The notes below the pieces were generated by a model that saw only the letters and a list, made by a program, of their open reading frames with translations, was not told the DNA's origin and made no database searches. A stretch of 64,000 bases of DNA from Flagellimonas yonaguniensis (GTDB lineage: Bacteria; Bacteroidota; Bacteroidia; Flavobacteriales; Flavobacteriaceae), in contig NZ_JARFVB010000016.1 of NCBI RefSeq assembly GCF_029193885.1, positions 1-64,000 of the forward strand, given 5' to 3'. The position numbers were made by a program, and so were the translations under genes. Positions 1 to 9,613 of this stretch are shown here, piece by piece. Position 1 is the first letter of the stretch. Each line of letters begins with the position of its first letter.

Positions 1-1
1 C

Positions 2-148
2 CAGCCCAACGTTTGGGACGGCGTACCGGATGACGTACTGGAACAGCACGGTGTTGCCTATGATGAGGAATGGTTGGCCAAATGCGTGGACCAGAGCAAA
101 CGCGGCATTATCGCCGAGTGGGACGAGGATGGGAACCTTATCACTTGA
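2..148 (+). CDS. C-terminal end of an unidentified protein (partial)
   Basis: An open frame enters from the left edge and ends at TGA 146-148, leaving 48 residues. The fragment is acidic and Trp-rich (it ends WDEDGNLIT), has coding-like composition and is followed by a clear terminator, so it is the end of a real gene. I do not recognise the family. From the neighbours (fucosidase, rhamnosidase, esterase) a carbohydrate-related enzyme is likely, but that is inference only. Confidence 0.6.
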   Translation, partial: QPNVWDGVPDDVLEQHGVAYDEEWLAKCVDQSKRGIIAEWDEDGNLIT

Positions 149-222
149 TACCAAAGAAATAATTCAGCCATCTTTATGGATATTTACCATAAAGTTGATT
201 TGAGTTAGTTTAGTTAATTAGT

Positions 223-252
223 AGCAGGCCCTTTATGGGCCTGCTTTCTTTG
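223..252 (+). terminator. Rho-independent terminator
   Basis: Perfect 9-bp stem AGCAGGCCC / GGGCCTGCT around a TTTAT loop, followed by TTCTTTGT. It closes the transcription unit entering from the left. The rest of the 149-400 gap is AT-rich and shows no gene. Confidence 0.85.
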
Positions 253-400
253 TATTCAAATACATTACGGATACTACTATGGTAGACCTTTTAAACTATT
301 GACTATCTTTTTTCAGGGTAAATCAATGAATTTGTGGTATTTTATTCCATTTACTCTATGCCACATTAAACCAAATACCATCAAATAAATTGAAAACGAA

Positions 401-1855
401 ATGAGAAACCTTTTTTTATCACTTACAGTTTTTTTGTTATTGCTTAATATTTCTTGTCAAAAAGAAAACAAGGTAAATCCTCCAGAACCTTTGGGGCCAC
501 TGCCCTCTGAAGAGCAATTGGCGTGGTACAAAATGGAAATGAATGCATTCATACATTTTACCATCAATACGTTCACGGATAAGGAATGGGGGTATGGCGA
601 TGAATCCCCTGAACTTTTCGCTCCCACAGCTTTTGATGCCGACCAATGGATGCAAACTTTAAAGGAAGCTGGTTTTAAAGGGGTCATTTTGACCGCTAAG
701 CATCATGATGGTTTTGCTTTATGGCCTTCGGCATATACTGAGCATTCCATTAAAAACAGCCCATTTGAATCGGGCAATGGAGATATTGTGAAATCCGTAT
801 CCGAATCGGCTGCCAAACACGGGCTTAAATTTGGGGTCTATTTGTCGCCATGGGATAGAAACCGGGCTGATTATGGAGAACCTTCCTATATTGAATACTA
901 CAGAAACCAGCTCAAGGAATTGTTCACAGGATATGGGCCAGTGTTTGAAATGTGGTTCGATGGTGCCAATGGGGGTGATGGCTATTACGGAGGTGCCAGG
1001 GAAGAAAGAACCATAGACAGACAAAATTATTACGACTGGCCAACCACCTTGAACATGGTGGATTCCATACAGCCACAAGTACTCTTTTTCAGTGATGCAG
1101 GACCCGATTTAAGATGGGTCGGTAATGAAAAGGGAATCGGGGGAAAGACCCATTGGAACACCATCACTCCGGACACCCTTTATGCAGGAAAGTTTGGAAT
1201 TGAAGATTTATTGCAGCATGGTACACCTGGAGGCTCGCATTGGATTCCTGCGGAGGTCAATGTGTCTATCCGTCCAGGCTGGTTTTATCATAAGGCAGAG
1301 GATTCTTTGGTCAGGTCGCCCGAGAATCTTTTTGAGCGATATTTGACTTCTGTGGGTAGGGGGTCTACATGGTTGCTCAACATCCCTCCTGATACACGAG
1401 GATTGTTCCATGAGAATGATGTTAAGGCTTTACAGGGGTTCAGGAAGATTGTGGATAGTGTGTTTCAGAAAGATTTGGCTCGGTCGGCAAAGATGGATGC
1501 AAGTACTTTCAGGGGAAGTGATAAAAGGTTCTCTCCCGAAAACCTAACGGATGGCAATGAGGACACCTATTGGGCAACCGATGATGAAGTGACCAATGCA
1601 TCCATCGTAATCGACCTTGGAGAGGAACAAGAACTGAATTACCTATTGCTGCAAGAATACATTGTCCTTGGGCAGCGAGTTGCCACTTTTGGCGTATATG
1701 CCTGGAATAATGATCAATGGGAAGAGGTGGCCAGTGAAACAACCATAGGTTATAAGCGCATCTTGCCCCTTAACGGTATCCATACCTCTAAATTAAAAGT
1801 TGAGATAAAAGAGGCCTTGGGCTGCCCCGTTATTTCCAATTTGGAGGTGTATTGA
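401..1855 (+). CDS. GH29 alpha-L-fucosidase lipoprotein with C-terminal F5/8-type (CBM32-like) domain
   Basis: Exo-glycosidase predicted to remove alpha-L-fucose from glycans at the cell surface or in the periplasm. The 484-residue product starts with a lipoprotein signal peptide with a candidate acylated Cys19. The GH29 barrel follows: WYKMEMNAFIHF near 43-54, the substrate-binding segment KHHDGFALW near 100-108, SPWDRN near 149-154, and EMWFDGANG at 183-191 with Asp187 as the expected nucleophile. Residues about 360-484 form a discoidin/F5-8 type C domain typical of GH29 enzymes in Bacteroidota. The retained binding segment and the extra carbohydrate-binding domain suggest the subfamily B type acting on branched alpha-1,3/1,4-linked fucose, but I cannot prove linkage. 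It heads a group that also holds an esterase and a rhamnosidase. Confidence 0.92.
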   Translation: MRNLFLSLTVFLLLLNISCQKENKVNPPEPLGPLPSEEQLAWYKMEMNAFIHFTINTFTDKEWGYGDESPELFAPTAFDADQWMQTLKEAGFKGVILTAKHHDGFALWPSAYTEHSIKNSPFESGNGDIVKSVSESAAKHGLKFGVYLSPWDRNRADYGEPSYIEYYRNQLKELFTGYGPVFEMWFDGANGGDGYYGGAREERTIDRQNYYDWPTTLNMVDSIQPQVLFFSDAGPDLRWVGNEKGIGGKTHWNTITPDTLYAGKFGIEDLLQHGTPGGSHWIPAEVNVSIRPGWFYHKAEDSLVRSPENLFERYLTSVGRGSTWLLNIPPDTRGLFHENDVKALQGFRKIVDSVFQKDLARSAKMDASTFRGSDKRFSPENLTDGNEDTYWATDDEVTNASIVIDLGEEQELNYLLLQEYIVLGQRVATFGVYAWNNDQWEEVASETTIGYKRILPLNGIHTSKLKVEIKEALGCPVISNLEVY

Positions 1856-1953
1856 AAATTAAGCATACGGACCATTGATAAAATAGTGGTTTTTTAATTT
1901 TAAAACACAACCATTTGTCGTTTAAACCATCACTTAAGAAACTTTTAAATTTA

Positions 1954-2481
1954 ATGATGAAAATGAAAAGCAAGTTTTTAAGTATTGGAACGGTATTTTT
2001 GGTATGTGCATCCTTTATCTCATGTAATTCGGATGATAGTATCGAATGTCCTCAAGATTTTACCGGTGCTTTATCCGCAGCAGAGGAGCAATTGGTGGGG
2101 GAGTGGGTATTATCCTCGATAGTTGCAACAGAGGAAGTGGATTTAACTGATGATGATGTTGATAATCCCTCCACTGACCTTTTTGGCCAGTATTCAGATT
2201 GTCAAAGGGACGCCATGTACATATTCGGGGAGAATAGGTCCTATACCTACGAGCAGGGACAAAATGCAGAAGACTGTGATTACCAAGTGGAAACATCGGG
2301 AACATGGGAACTGGTTTCCCAAAACTTACGATTAACAGCCTCTTGCAGTATTCAATCCACTGCTTTGGTGTTCAATGATGATTCAACCGAATTTAGCTTT
2401 TCACAAAGTTATAATGTGACCGATGTGAATGGAAACACTTTCCGTAGTAATGTTGATTTCACTTATAGTTTGATTCCCTAA
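1954..2481 (+). CDS. Lipocalin-like lipoprotein, function unknown
   Basis: Small secreted lipoprotein of 175 residues. A TTG lies 13 codons upstream in frame, but ATG 1954 puts a normal signal peptide (KFLSIGTVFLVCASFISC) at the N-terminus, so I use it; ATG 1963 is also possible. After the lipid-attachment Cys come an acidic linker and a lipocalin-like fold: LVGEWVLSSI at the start, then DAMYIFGENRSYTY, GTWELVSQNLRL and a repeated beta-strand pattern. Four Cys in the mature part may form disulfides. Such proteins are common in Flavobacteriaceae and have no known activity. It lies 98 bases after the fucosidase and ends at a strong terminator. Confidence 0.75.
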   Translation: MMKMKSKFLSIGTVFLVCASFISCNSDDSIECPQDFTGALSAAEEQLVGEWVLSSIVATEEVDLTDDDVDNPSTDLFGQYSDCQRDAMYIFGENRSYTYEQGQNAEDCDYQVETSGTWELVSQNLRLTASCSIQSTALVFNDDSTEFSFSQSYNVTDVNGNTFRSNVDFTYSLIP

Positions 2482-2507
2482 GCGGTTCGTTTTTATACAG
2501 ATGGTAT

Positions 2508-2539
2508 AAAAAAGTCCCCGAACATTTGGGGACTTTTTT
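2508..2539. terminator. Bidirectional rho-independent terminator
   Basis: AAAAAAGTCCCC and GGGGACTTTTTT form a perfect 12-bp stem with an 8-base loop. The A-run on one side and T-run on the other allow termination in both directions. It ends the lipocalin-like gene on the plus strand and touches the stop codon of a small minus-strand frame. Confidence 0.9.
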
Positions 2540-2753
2540 ATTTCTTATAGAGGTGGCATTCTAAACTTTCAATCTTTTCTTTGGATTTTCCTGTTTTCTC
2601 TTGAACTCTTCCCACAAAATAGGAAAAGTCATTATCGGTTACCTCAATGGCGAATGGATAGATAATGACAATAGGTTCTTGACAGAACAGATAAGAACAG
2701 GTATTTGGTTGTTTAATCTGTAAAATACAAAATGAAAAATTGTTCATTTTCAA
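2538..2753 (-). CDS. Possible small protein or gene remnant (71 aa)
   Basis: A minus-strand frame of 71 codons fills most of the 343-base gap between two plus-strand genes. Its second half (DNDFSYFVGRVQEKTG, then SKEKIESLECHLYKK) reads like real protein, and the bidirectional terminator falls exactly at its stop codon. I recognise no family and see no promoter. It could be a decayed C-terminus or chance. Confidence 0.25.
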   Translation of the reverse strand: MKMNNFSFCILQIKQPNTCSYLFCQEPIVIIYPFAIEVTDNDFSYFVGRVQEKTGKSKEKIESLECHLYKK

Positions 2754-2824
2754 CCAATTGTTCCAGAATCATAAAAAAATGAGTTAAATTCTGACGAATA
2801 AAAAACATAACTAAACAAACTGAC

Positions 2825-4441
2825 ATGAAATTTAAAAAAATATTCTTCCTGTCCCTAATGGTTATTGGGGCATGTGCTGTAAGTGCACAAACAGAAGTTA
2901 TTACCGGGGCCGATGTTGCCGTTACCAATACCGAATCGGGTAAAGTCCGTGGATTTATCCAAAACGGGATATACACCTACAAAGGCATACCCTATGCCAC
3001 TGCCGATCGCTTCATGCCAGCCAAAAAAGTAACCCCTTGGGATGGTATAAGAAGTTCCACCATGTACGGCCCTGTTGCGCCCTTAATGACGCCGACCACA
3101 CAGGTGAAAGACGAATCCGAATTTGTTTTCGATCACGATTGGGGATATACCAGTGAAGATTGTTTGAGACTGAATGTGTGGACTCCCGGCATTGACGATG
3201 GCAGAAAGAGACCCGTGCTTTTTTGGATTCATGGAGGTGGGTTTACGGCCGGGTCTAGTCAAGAACTACCATCGTACCATGGAGAAAACTTGAGTGCCAA
3301 AGGCGATGTGGTCGTTGTATCCATTAATCATAGATTGAATATTTTGGGCTTTTTGGACTTATCGGCTTATGGTGATAAATACAAGCATACCGCAAACAAT
3401 AGTATGTTGGACATTATTGCCGCGTTGGATTGGGTAAAAACCAATATTTCCAATTTTGGCGGGGACCCAGACAATGTTACGATTTTTGGGCAATCAGGGG
3501 GAGGAGCCAAAGTAAATACCTTGATGGCCATGCCACGTGCAAAAGGGTTATTCCACAAAGCGATTAATCAAAGTGGATCGTTTAGGGGCAACTTGTCCAA
3601 AAAGGAAACCACTAGGGCAATTGCGACGGAGGTGTTGAACCAACTTTCACTTACTGAAGATCAAGTGGATAGTCTACAAACTGTTCCATTTGATGAGTTG
3701 AGCAAGGCAGGATTGGCAGCATTGCAAAAAGTGGCCGAGCAAATGAAAGCTAAAGGGATTGTCCCTGTTGGGATGAGTCTTAATTGGGGCCCTAGTTTGG
3801 ATGGCAATGTGCTTCCCCACGACCTCATGTCGGATGAGGCATTCGAACTTTCCAAGGACATTCCTTTGATGCTGGGCACCACTAAAAATGAATTCACACC
3901 ATTTATGAACGGTCGTTTTTTCAATGCATCCGAAGAAGAGGTCATGGCACATATCAAGGAAACTTATAAGGACAAGGCAGATGATTATATAGCTGCTGTG
4001 AAAAAAGCATACCCAAACGACACACGACCATCCGATTTATTGGACATCGATGCCACTTTTAGGCCTGGGGCAGTGTTCCAAGCCAACAAAAAGTCACAAT
4101 TGGCCAATGGCGCAACCGTTTACATGTTCATGTTCACATGGCAGTCCCCTGTTTTTGATGGGAAATATAAGGCCCTGCATTGCATGGAACTCCCATTTGT
4201 TTTCGACAATGTGGAGCGGGCGCGACAAATGACCGGTGGTGGACAAGAGGCCCATGTGCTCGCAGATAAAATGAGCTCCGCTTGGATCAATTTTGCCAAA
4301 ACAGGGAATCCCAATCACGATGGCTTACCAGAATGGTCACAGTATAACCCTGAGAATACAGCAACCATGTTTTTCGATAACACTTGCGAGGTAAAACCCC
4401 AACATGATAAAGAATTCCTGGCTTTGATGGCTGATAGATAA
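2825..4441 (+). CDS. Secreted type-B carboxylesterase (para-nitrobenzyl esterase family)
   Basis: Serine hydrolase of the alpha/beta-fold carboxylesterase B family, 538 residues, with signal peptide ending GACAVSAQ near residue 22. Visible hallmarks are YKGIPYA near 52-58, EDCLRLNVW at 111-119, the oxyanion-hole motif HGGGF at 136-140, and the nucleophile elbow GQSGGG with Ser224. The catalytic His lies in the HCMELPFVFDN segment near residue 440, and an acidic residue is expected in the TTKNEFTPF segment. It sits 29 bases before the alpha-L-rhamnosidase and probably shares its transcript. In that setting it may remove acyl or aryl esters from a plant- or algal-derived glycoside; the substrate is inferred. 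Confidence 0.9.
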   Translation: MKFKKIFFLSLMVIGACAVSAQTEVITGADVAVTNTESGKVRGFIQNGIYTYKGIPYATADRFMPAKKVTPWDGIRSSTMYGPVAPLMTPTTQVKDESEFVFDHDWGYTSEDCLRLNVWTPGIDDGRKRPVLFWIHGGGFTAGSSQELPSYHGENLSAKGDVVVVSINHRLNILGFLDLSAYGDKYKHTANNSMLDIIAALDWVKTNISNFGGDPDNVTIFGQSGGGAKVNTLMAMPRAKGLFHKAINQSGSFRGNLSKKETTRAIATEVLNQLSLTEDQVDSLQTVPFDELSKAGLAALQKVAEQMKAKGIVPVGMSLNWGPSLDGNVLPHDLMSDEAFELSKDIPLMLGTTKNEFTPFMNGRFFNASEEEVMAHIKETYKDKADDYIAAVKKAYPNDTRPSDLLDIDATFRPGAVFQANKKSQLANGATVYMFMFTWQSPVFDGKYKALHCMELPFVFDNVERARQMTGGGQEAHVLADKMSSAWINFAKTGNPNHDGLPEWSQYNPENTATMFFDNTCEVKPQHDKEFLALMADR

Positions 4442-4469
4442 GCAAATCGCACACCTAAAAAACTAAACA

Positions 4470-7400
4470 ATGAAAATATTTCCGAAAACATTTGTTGCCC
4501 TTTTGTGGGTCAGTCTACTTATGGCCATTTCCTGTGGCTCCCCAAGTACCGAAATACAAAATCTGAGGGTAGCCTATGCTGAAAAACCTTTGGCCATTGA
4601 AGATGAGAAACCATTGTTCGGTTGGCAAATGAAATCGGATATCGTTGGACAGGAACAACAGGGGTACCAAATCAAAATAGCTAAACAAGATGGAAGAACG
4701 GTTTGGGACAGCGGAAAGGTAGAGAGTGGTATATCCAACAATATTGCCTACGAAGGGGATGCTCTGGAATCTGAAACCGCCTACACCTGGAGTTTGACCG
4801 TTTGGGATGTGGAAGGAAAAACCTATACACAAACATCCAGTTTTGAGACAGGCTTGATGAATCCCACTATGGCTGCCTGGGAAGGTGCTCAATTTATTGG
4901 GACCAACACTTTGACATTGGATGCCACATCGGCATTGCTTTTTGATGTTGAAACCGATGTTCAGATTGTGGAAGGGAATACGGCATCCTTGATCATCGGG
5001 GCAAATGACTTTAGGTTCAACGATAAGTTTCAGAATATCAACAATGCTGAAGGAGAAAACTATCTTAGGTTGGAGCTGGATGTCTCCGGGGTGGGAAGTG
5101 CTTCCGGAACAGCACTGAATATTTATCGTGTCGGCTTTGATTCAAACGATTCGGCGGAAACTCCTTACATGGTAATTTCCAGGGAGAATTATCCTCAGAC
5201 CAACATCAATGAGTTGATTACATCAAGTAATAAAGATGAAACAAATACACTCGCAATAGGGGTAAATGCCAGTAACATTGTCATTAAGATCAATGGTGAA
5301 ATACTAGAGTTGGAGCCCGAAGACCCCAACAACCCCATACCCCCTCAGTTTAGGGAAATGGGATTCTCGGTTACAGGTGCCGGTGGAGGAAACTTTTTGA
5401 CTTACCCACATATCAATTCCGTTGGCTTTGGTGCGCAACCCGGCAGTAAGGTTGTTTTTAAGGATTATAAAATTTTGAATGCAGGGAAAAGCGACACAAG
5501 GAATAATATGGTTTTTGGTCAGGATACAGGAGCGACTTATTCCATATTTGAAGATTTTGAAGGTGTCAGTTTGAATCAGGATGGCTCCATTGAAATTAGC
5601 AATACTTCGGACCGAACTTTGATTCAATATGCAGACCCAAGTCATGGTTCAGCAACCATGTTACGGTCAAACTTCAATACAGATGGAAAAAGCATTGCCA
5701 AGGCAAAACTCTATGTAACCTCCATGGGTTCCAACGAGGTCTACATAAATGGCGATAGAATAGGAGAGGATTGGTTCGCACCAGGAGCTACACAATTCCG
5801 TGAAACCTTGGGCTATTATGCGTATGATGTTACCAAAAACATCAACCAAGGGGAGAATGCCATTGGTGCGCTTATTTTTCCGGGATGGTACACGGGCTAT
5901 ATGACCTATACACCTACCAATTTTAACTTTTTTGGGGATACTGAAGCATTGTTGGCCAAATTGGTCATAACCTATGCGGACGGAACAGAACAGACCGTGG
6001 TTACCAATACCGACACATGGAAAATATTCGTGGAGGGTCCTGTGGAATATGGGAGTTTTTTCCAAGGAGAACGCTACAATGCTCTCAAAGAAGAACAGAT
6101 TCCTGTTGATGGCAACACTAATGGTTGGACTACAACAGCCTATAATTCTGATGGATGGGCCAAAGCTGAAGTTGTCCACCCAAGGGAATGGATAGATTTT
6201 GAAATCGTTTCTAGATACGACCGTCCTGTTCGCGTAGTTGAGCGTTTACAGGCTACGGAGTTTATGGAGATCCATAGTGAAGACGAAACCACATATACCT
6301 ATAATATGGGTGTCAACATGGTCGGGGTTCCATCGATTACTGTGCCCGAAGGATGGCTTAAAAAAGGAGATACCGTTATTTTACGGTACGGGGAACAGGT
6401 TTATCCAGGTTTGGATGGCGATGAACCCCAATACATCGACATGTATGGTTATGAGAACGGGAAGGGAGTTGCTGGACGTATACTTACTGAGAATTATAGA
6501 GCGGCCATGGCAACTGATTTCTATATTGCCAAGGATGATGGCAAAGCCATAATTCAACCAAGAACAACATTTAGGGGATATCAGTATATTCAGATAACAT
6601 TGCCAAATCATGCAGGGGCATTGCCCTTGGAAAATGTAATTGGTTTATCTCTGTCTTCTGATGAATTGCCCACAGGAACCTATGCTGCAACTACCACAGA
6701 TGGAGAAACTGGGGAATTGGCCAATCAACTCTTCAAAAATATACAGCGTAGTCAATTAGGGAATTTCTTCACGCTGCCAACCGATTGCCCACAACGTAAC
6801 GAGCGAATGGGTTGGACTGGAGATGCCCAAGCCTACACAAGAACAGGCACGTATAATTCTGACACCTATAATTTCTTCCGTCAATGGATGGTCGCCTTGC
6901 GCGATGACCAAGGCGTTGGGAGTGAAACAGAAGCACCTGGGGGAATAGGCAGCACGGTTCCAACCTACAATATGACAGACGATACCACATTTGCAAATGG
7001 AACAACATGGGCCGCGGCAGTATGTATGGTGCCATGGCAATTATATGTGCAGTATGGCGATACCAAGATCATTGAAGAGAACATGGAGACCATGCGCCTA
7101 TGGTTGGATGGAATGGACCATTACGATTTTAACGAAGAGTACACCTACCTCTCTTCTAAAACTGATGGGCTTGCAGATTGGTTGGCCATGGACAACAACA
7201 CACCTGCCGAGTTGGTCAACAATGCCATTTATATTTATATGATGGAGGTTACAGCGATTATGGCCGGTGCCATTGGGGAAAACAACTATGCCAATGAACT
7301 AAAGGATAGACACAGTAAGGCGAAGGAGGAGTGGAACCGATTTTTTGTTGACCCTGATTCGGGAAGAACTAGAAACCTTAACGGGCTAATCGTACATTCA

Positions 7401-8237
7401 CAAACATCCTATGCAACCCCTTTGAACTTTAATGTGTTTAATGAAGAGAACAGACCAAAAGCGGAAGCCTATTTAGCGGAATTGGTGTCCATGCCATCAT
7501 CCAGTAATACAAATGTAGATGGTTCCCGTGTGGAATATCCCATGAGAGTGGGAGCCTTGGGCGGTTTTGGAATGAACAGTGAACAGGTAACCGAAGATTT
7601 CTTGCCTTATACCATTACCACAGGTTTTTCGGGAACACCGAATATCTTGCCTTCGCTGAGTAGAGGAGGTAAGGTGGATGAGGCCTATAAACTATTTTCG
7701 AGTACGGATTATACCTCATGGTTATATCCGGTTACCAAGGGTGCGACCTCCATTTGGGAGCGCTGGAATGGATTTAAGGCCGCATTTAAGGAGAATAATG
7801 AAAATCGAATGAACTCCTTTAACCACTTTGCACTTGGTGCTGTTGGACAGTGGATGTATGAGTTCCAATTGGGCATCACTACAGATCATAAATCGGGAGA
7901 AGCTGGTTACAAGCACTTTGTATTGCAGCCACAGGTTGCTGGAGAGTTTGAATCTTTGTCGGGCAGTTACGAATCCAATTATGGTACCATTTATAGTAGT
8001 TGGACTTCCGATGGCAAAGGAAATATGACTTTCTACAAAACCACGGTGCCTGCTAATACTACTGCCACCCTGTATTTGCCCATGGGAGTAGATGATGATT
8101 CCTTTGAGGCCATAAAAGGAGTGACGTACAATGGAAGAACGGTGCGTAATGGAATTGAGGTAGGTATATATGAATTGAGTTCGGGCACCTTCGAATTCCA
8201 ATTGGAAAATAATGAAGTAAAGGCTATTTCACTGTAA
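4470..8237 (+). CDS. GH78 alpha-L-rhamnosidase lipoprotein
   Basis: Inverting glycosidase that releases terminal alpha-L-rhamnose. The 1255-residue product begins with a lipoprotein signal (SLLMAISC, Cys22), then the Ig-like N-terminal rhamnosidase domain (LRVAYAEKPLAIEDEKPLFGW, split here around residue 40), a beta-sandwich insertion of about 250 residues, a beta-jelly-roll (STYATMLRS-type segment to about residue 700), the six-hairpin catalytic domain, and a C-terminal beta-sandwich. In the catalytic domain TDCPQRNERMGWTGDAQ carries Asp772, Glu778 and Asp785; Glu778 matches the general acid of characterised GH78 enzymes. ATSIWERWNG carries Glu1097, matching the general base. The insertion after the N-terminal domain makes it longer than the usual 900-1000 residues. 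Probably acts with the preceding esterase. Confidence 0.93.
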   Translation: MKIFPKTFVALLWVSLLMAISCGSPSTEIQNLRVAYAEKPLAIEDEKPLFGWQMKSDIVGQEQQGYQIKIAKQDGRTVWDSGKVESGISNNIAYEGDALESETAYTWSLTVWDVEGKTYTQTSSFETGLMNPTMAAWEGAQFIGTNTLTLDATSALLFDVETDVQIVEGNTASLIIGANDFRFNDKFQNINNAEGENYLRLELDVSGVGSASGTALNIYRVGFDSNDSAETPYMVISRENYPQTNINELITSSNKDETNTLAIGVNASNIVIKINGEILELEPEDPNNPIPPQFREMGFSVTGAGGGNFLTYPHINSVGFGAQPGSKVVFKDYKILNAGKSDTRNNMVFGQDTGATYSIFEDFEGVSLNQDGSIEISNTSDRTLIQYADPSHGSATMLRSNFNTDGKSIAKAKLYVTSMGSNEVYINGDRIGEDWFAPGATQFRETLGYYAYDVTKNINQGENAIGALIFPGWYTGYMTYTPTNFNFFGDTEALLAKLVITYADGTEQTVVTNTDTWKIFVEGPVEYGSFFQGERYNALKEEQIPVDGNTNGWTTTAYNSDGWAKAEVVHPREWIDFEIVSRYDRPVRVVERLQATEFMEIHSEDETTYTYNMGVNMVGVPSITVPEGWLKKGDTVILRYGEQVYPGLDGDEPQYIDMYGYENGKGVAGRILTENYRAAMATDFYIAKDDGKAIIQPRTTFRGYQYIQITLPNHAGALPLENVIGLSLSSDELPTGTYAATTTDGETGELANQLFKNIQRSQLGNFFTLPTDCPQRNERMGWTGDAQAYTRTGTYNSDTYNFFRQWMVALRDDQGVGSETEAPGGIGSTVPTYNMTDDTTFANGTTWAAAVCMVPWQLYVQYGDTKIIEENMETMRLWLDGMDHYDFNEEYTYLSSKTDGLADWLAMDNNTPAELVNNAIYIYMMEVTAIMAGAIGENNYANELKDRHSKAKEEWNRFFVDPDSGRTRNLNGLIVHSQTSYATPLNFNVFNEENRPKAEAYLAELVSMPSSSNTNVDGSRVEYPMRVGALGGFGMNSEQVTEDFLPYTITTGFSGTPNILPSLSRGGKVDEAYKLFSSTDYTSWLYPVTKGATSIWERWNGFKAAFKENNENRMNSFNHFALGAVGQWMYEFQLGITTDHKSGEAGYKHFVLQPQVAGEFESLSGSYESNYGTIYSSWTSDGKGNMTFYKTTVPANTTATLYLPMGVDDDSFEAIKGVTYNGRTVRNGIEVGIYELSSGTFEFQLENNEVKAISL

Positions 8238-8267
8238 GGAAATTGCCAAGTTATAAAGGGTTCGTTA

Positions 8268-8900
8268 TTATTTTTTGCTGATCAAGTAGGCACACCGCCT
8301 TGCCCCAGCAAGAATATGGTCAACCCTTTCCACCTTGGTGTTGGGACCCAATACAGATTGGAATGTATTGAGTTCTGTACTGCAAAATCCTTGACATAAA
8401 GTCGCTGCGGCACAAATAGGGCAATGATTTTCTATTAAAAGGAAGTTTCCATTTTCATCTTGCTCATAAGTGGCCATATAGCCTTCTTGCTTACGTAGCT
8501 CCGCCAACTTTTCAATCTTTTCTTCTAGAGTTGCTGTGTCAGGAATGGAATTGAGATAGTTCTGAAGCGTATCCTGCCCTGTGGAACTAATAAGCTCGGT
8601 CAAGGTTTCCTCTCCAAGATTCTCTTTTATCTTATTGATGAGTCTCAAGGTCAGCTCCGAATGCGAATCCGGAAATTTGGAATGCCCTTTCTTTGTCAAC
8701 GACCAGAATTGTTGCGGGCGACCTCTTCCCTTGGCCCTGCTTTCGGACTTTACATAGCCATCATTGGACAGTTTTAAAAGTTGAAACCTGGCTCCCTCAG
8801 TAGTCACACCGAGGGCTTGGGACAATTCCTTTAAGGTTTTCTCGCCCTCATTTTTGAGAATCCAAATAGCTCGTTCATTTTCTGGAACATTATTATTCAT
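8268..8900 (-). CDS. SufR/ArsR-like winged-helix regulator with C-terminal cysteine cluster
   Basis: Transcription factor of 210 residues. An N-terminal winged helix (TLKELSQALGVTTEGARFQL, then GRGRPQQFWSLTKKG) is followed by a helical linker and a Cys-rich C-terminus (HCPICAAATLCQGFC near 160-175 and RRCAYL near 202). The arrangement matches the SufR family, in which these cysteines bind an iron-sulfur cluster and the protein represses iron-sulfur or oxidative-stress genes. I start it at ATG 8900 because the longer reading requires TTG. It is divergent from superoxide dismutase, and a palindrome lies across the sod promoter, so control of sod is likely. It converges on the rhamnosidase gene. 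Confidence 0.82.
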   Translation of the reverse strand: MNNNVPENERAIWILKNEGEKTLKELSQALGVTTEGARFQLLKLSNDGYVKSESRAKGRGRPQQFWSLTKKGHSKFPDSHSELTLRLINKIKENLGEETLTELISSTGQDTLQNYLNSIPDTATLEEKIEKLAELRKQEGYMATYEQDENGNFLLIENHCPICAAATLCQGFCSTELNTFQSVLGPNTKVERVDHILAGARRCAYLISKK

Positions 8901-8918
8901 GATAAACAAAGTGATTAT

Positions 8919-8950
8919 TTGGTTTATTATACAAATGTAATATCTTTGTA
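8919..8950 (+). promoter_or_regulatory. sod promoter with overlapping inverted repeat
   Basis: TTG 8919-8921 and TATCTTTG 8941-8948 match the Bacteroidota -33 and -7 elements with 19 bases between them. The inverted repeat TACAAA (8930-8935) / TTTGTA (8945-8950) covers the -7 box and is a candidate operator for the divergent SufR-like regulator. The minus strand also reads TACATTTG (8939-8932), a possible -7 box for the regulator itself, which would allow self-control. Confidence 0.6.
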
Positions 8951-8987
8951 CTGTTTTAAAAAGTTATTTAATTCAAAACTACATATT

Positions 8988-9596
8988 ATGAGTTACAAAT
9001 TACCAGAGTTACCTTATAGCTACGATGCACTTGCACCATACATTGATGCCAGAACCATGGAAATCCACCACACCAAGCACCATCAAGGATACGTCAACAA
9101 ATTGAACGCTGCCTTGGAGGAATCCGGAATTGAAGGAACAGATCTAAACAGCCTTTTTGGCAAAATATCAAAACTGTCCACGGCAATCAGAAACAATGGT
9201 GGAGGGCACTACAACCACTGCTTGTTCTGGACCATCTTAGCCCCAAACGGTTCTGAACTATCAGCTAAATTGTCCGAGGCAATCGATACAACATTCGGAT
9301 CTTTGGATGACCTAAAAGCAAGTTTTTCCAATGCAGCTGCAACCCGTTTTGGTTCAGGTTGGGCTTGGTTGATCGTAGATGCTGATGGAAACTTAAAAGT
9401 TACCTCTACACCAAACCAAGATAATCCATTGATGGATACCGCTCCAGACCAAGGAACCCCAATTTTGGGCTTGGATGTTTGGGAACATGCCTACTACTTA
9501 AACTATCAAAACAAGAGACCGGAATATATTGACGCATTTTGGAGTCTTGTTGATTGGAAAGAGGTGGAGAAACGTTATTTGGCGGCTATATCATAA
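8988..9596 (+). CDS. sodA: Superoxide dismutase, Mn type
   Basis: Converts superoxide to hydrogen peroxide and oxygen in the cytoplasm; no signal peptide. 202 residues, normal for the family, starting at ATG 8988 (MSYKLPELPYSY); the frame extends upstream across the promoter, which is not part of the protein. Metal ligands are His27, His77 (GGHYNHCLFW), Asp163 and His167 (LDVWEHAYYLNY). The Gly-rich GGGHYNH segment together with NQDNPLM (Gln144) is the Mn-type pattern, whereas Fe enzymes carry the active-site Gln nearer His77. It has its own promoter and terminator and is divergent from a cysteine-containing regulator. Confidence 0.95.
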   Translation: MSYKLPELPYSYDALAPYIDARTMEIHHTKHHQGYVNKLNAALEESGIEGTDLNSLFGKISKLSTAIRNNGGGHYNHCLFWTILAPNGSELSAKLSEAIDTTFGSLDDLKASFSNAAATRFGSGWAWLIVDADGNLKVTSTPNQDNPLMDTAPDQGTPILGLDVWEHAYYLNYQNKRPEYIDAFWSLVDWKEVEKRYLAAIS

Positions 9597-9613
9597 TGAT
9601 TTCTATACCTAGT

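Noticed and set aside
8919..8987. An N-terminal extension of superoxide dismutase
   Set aside because: It would put the promoter and operator inside the gene and precede the universal MSYKLPELPY start.
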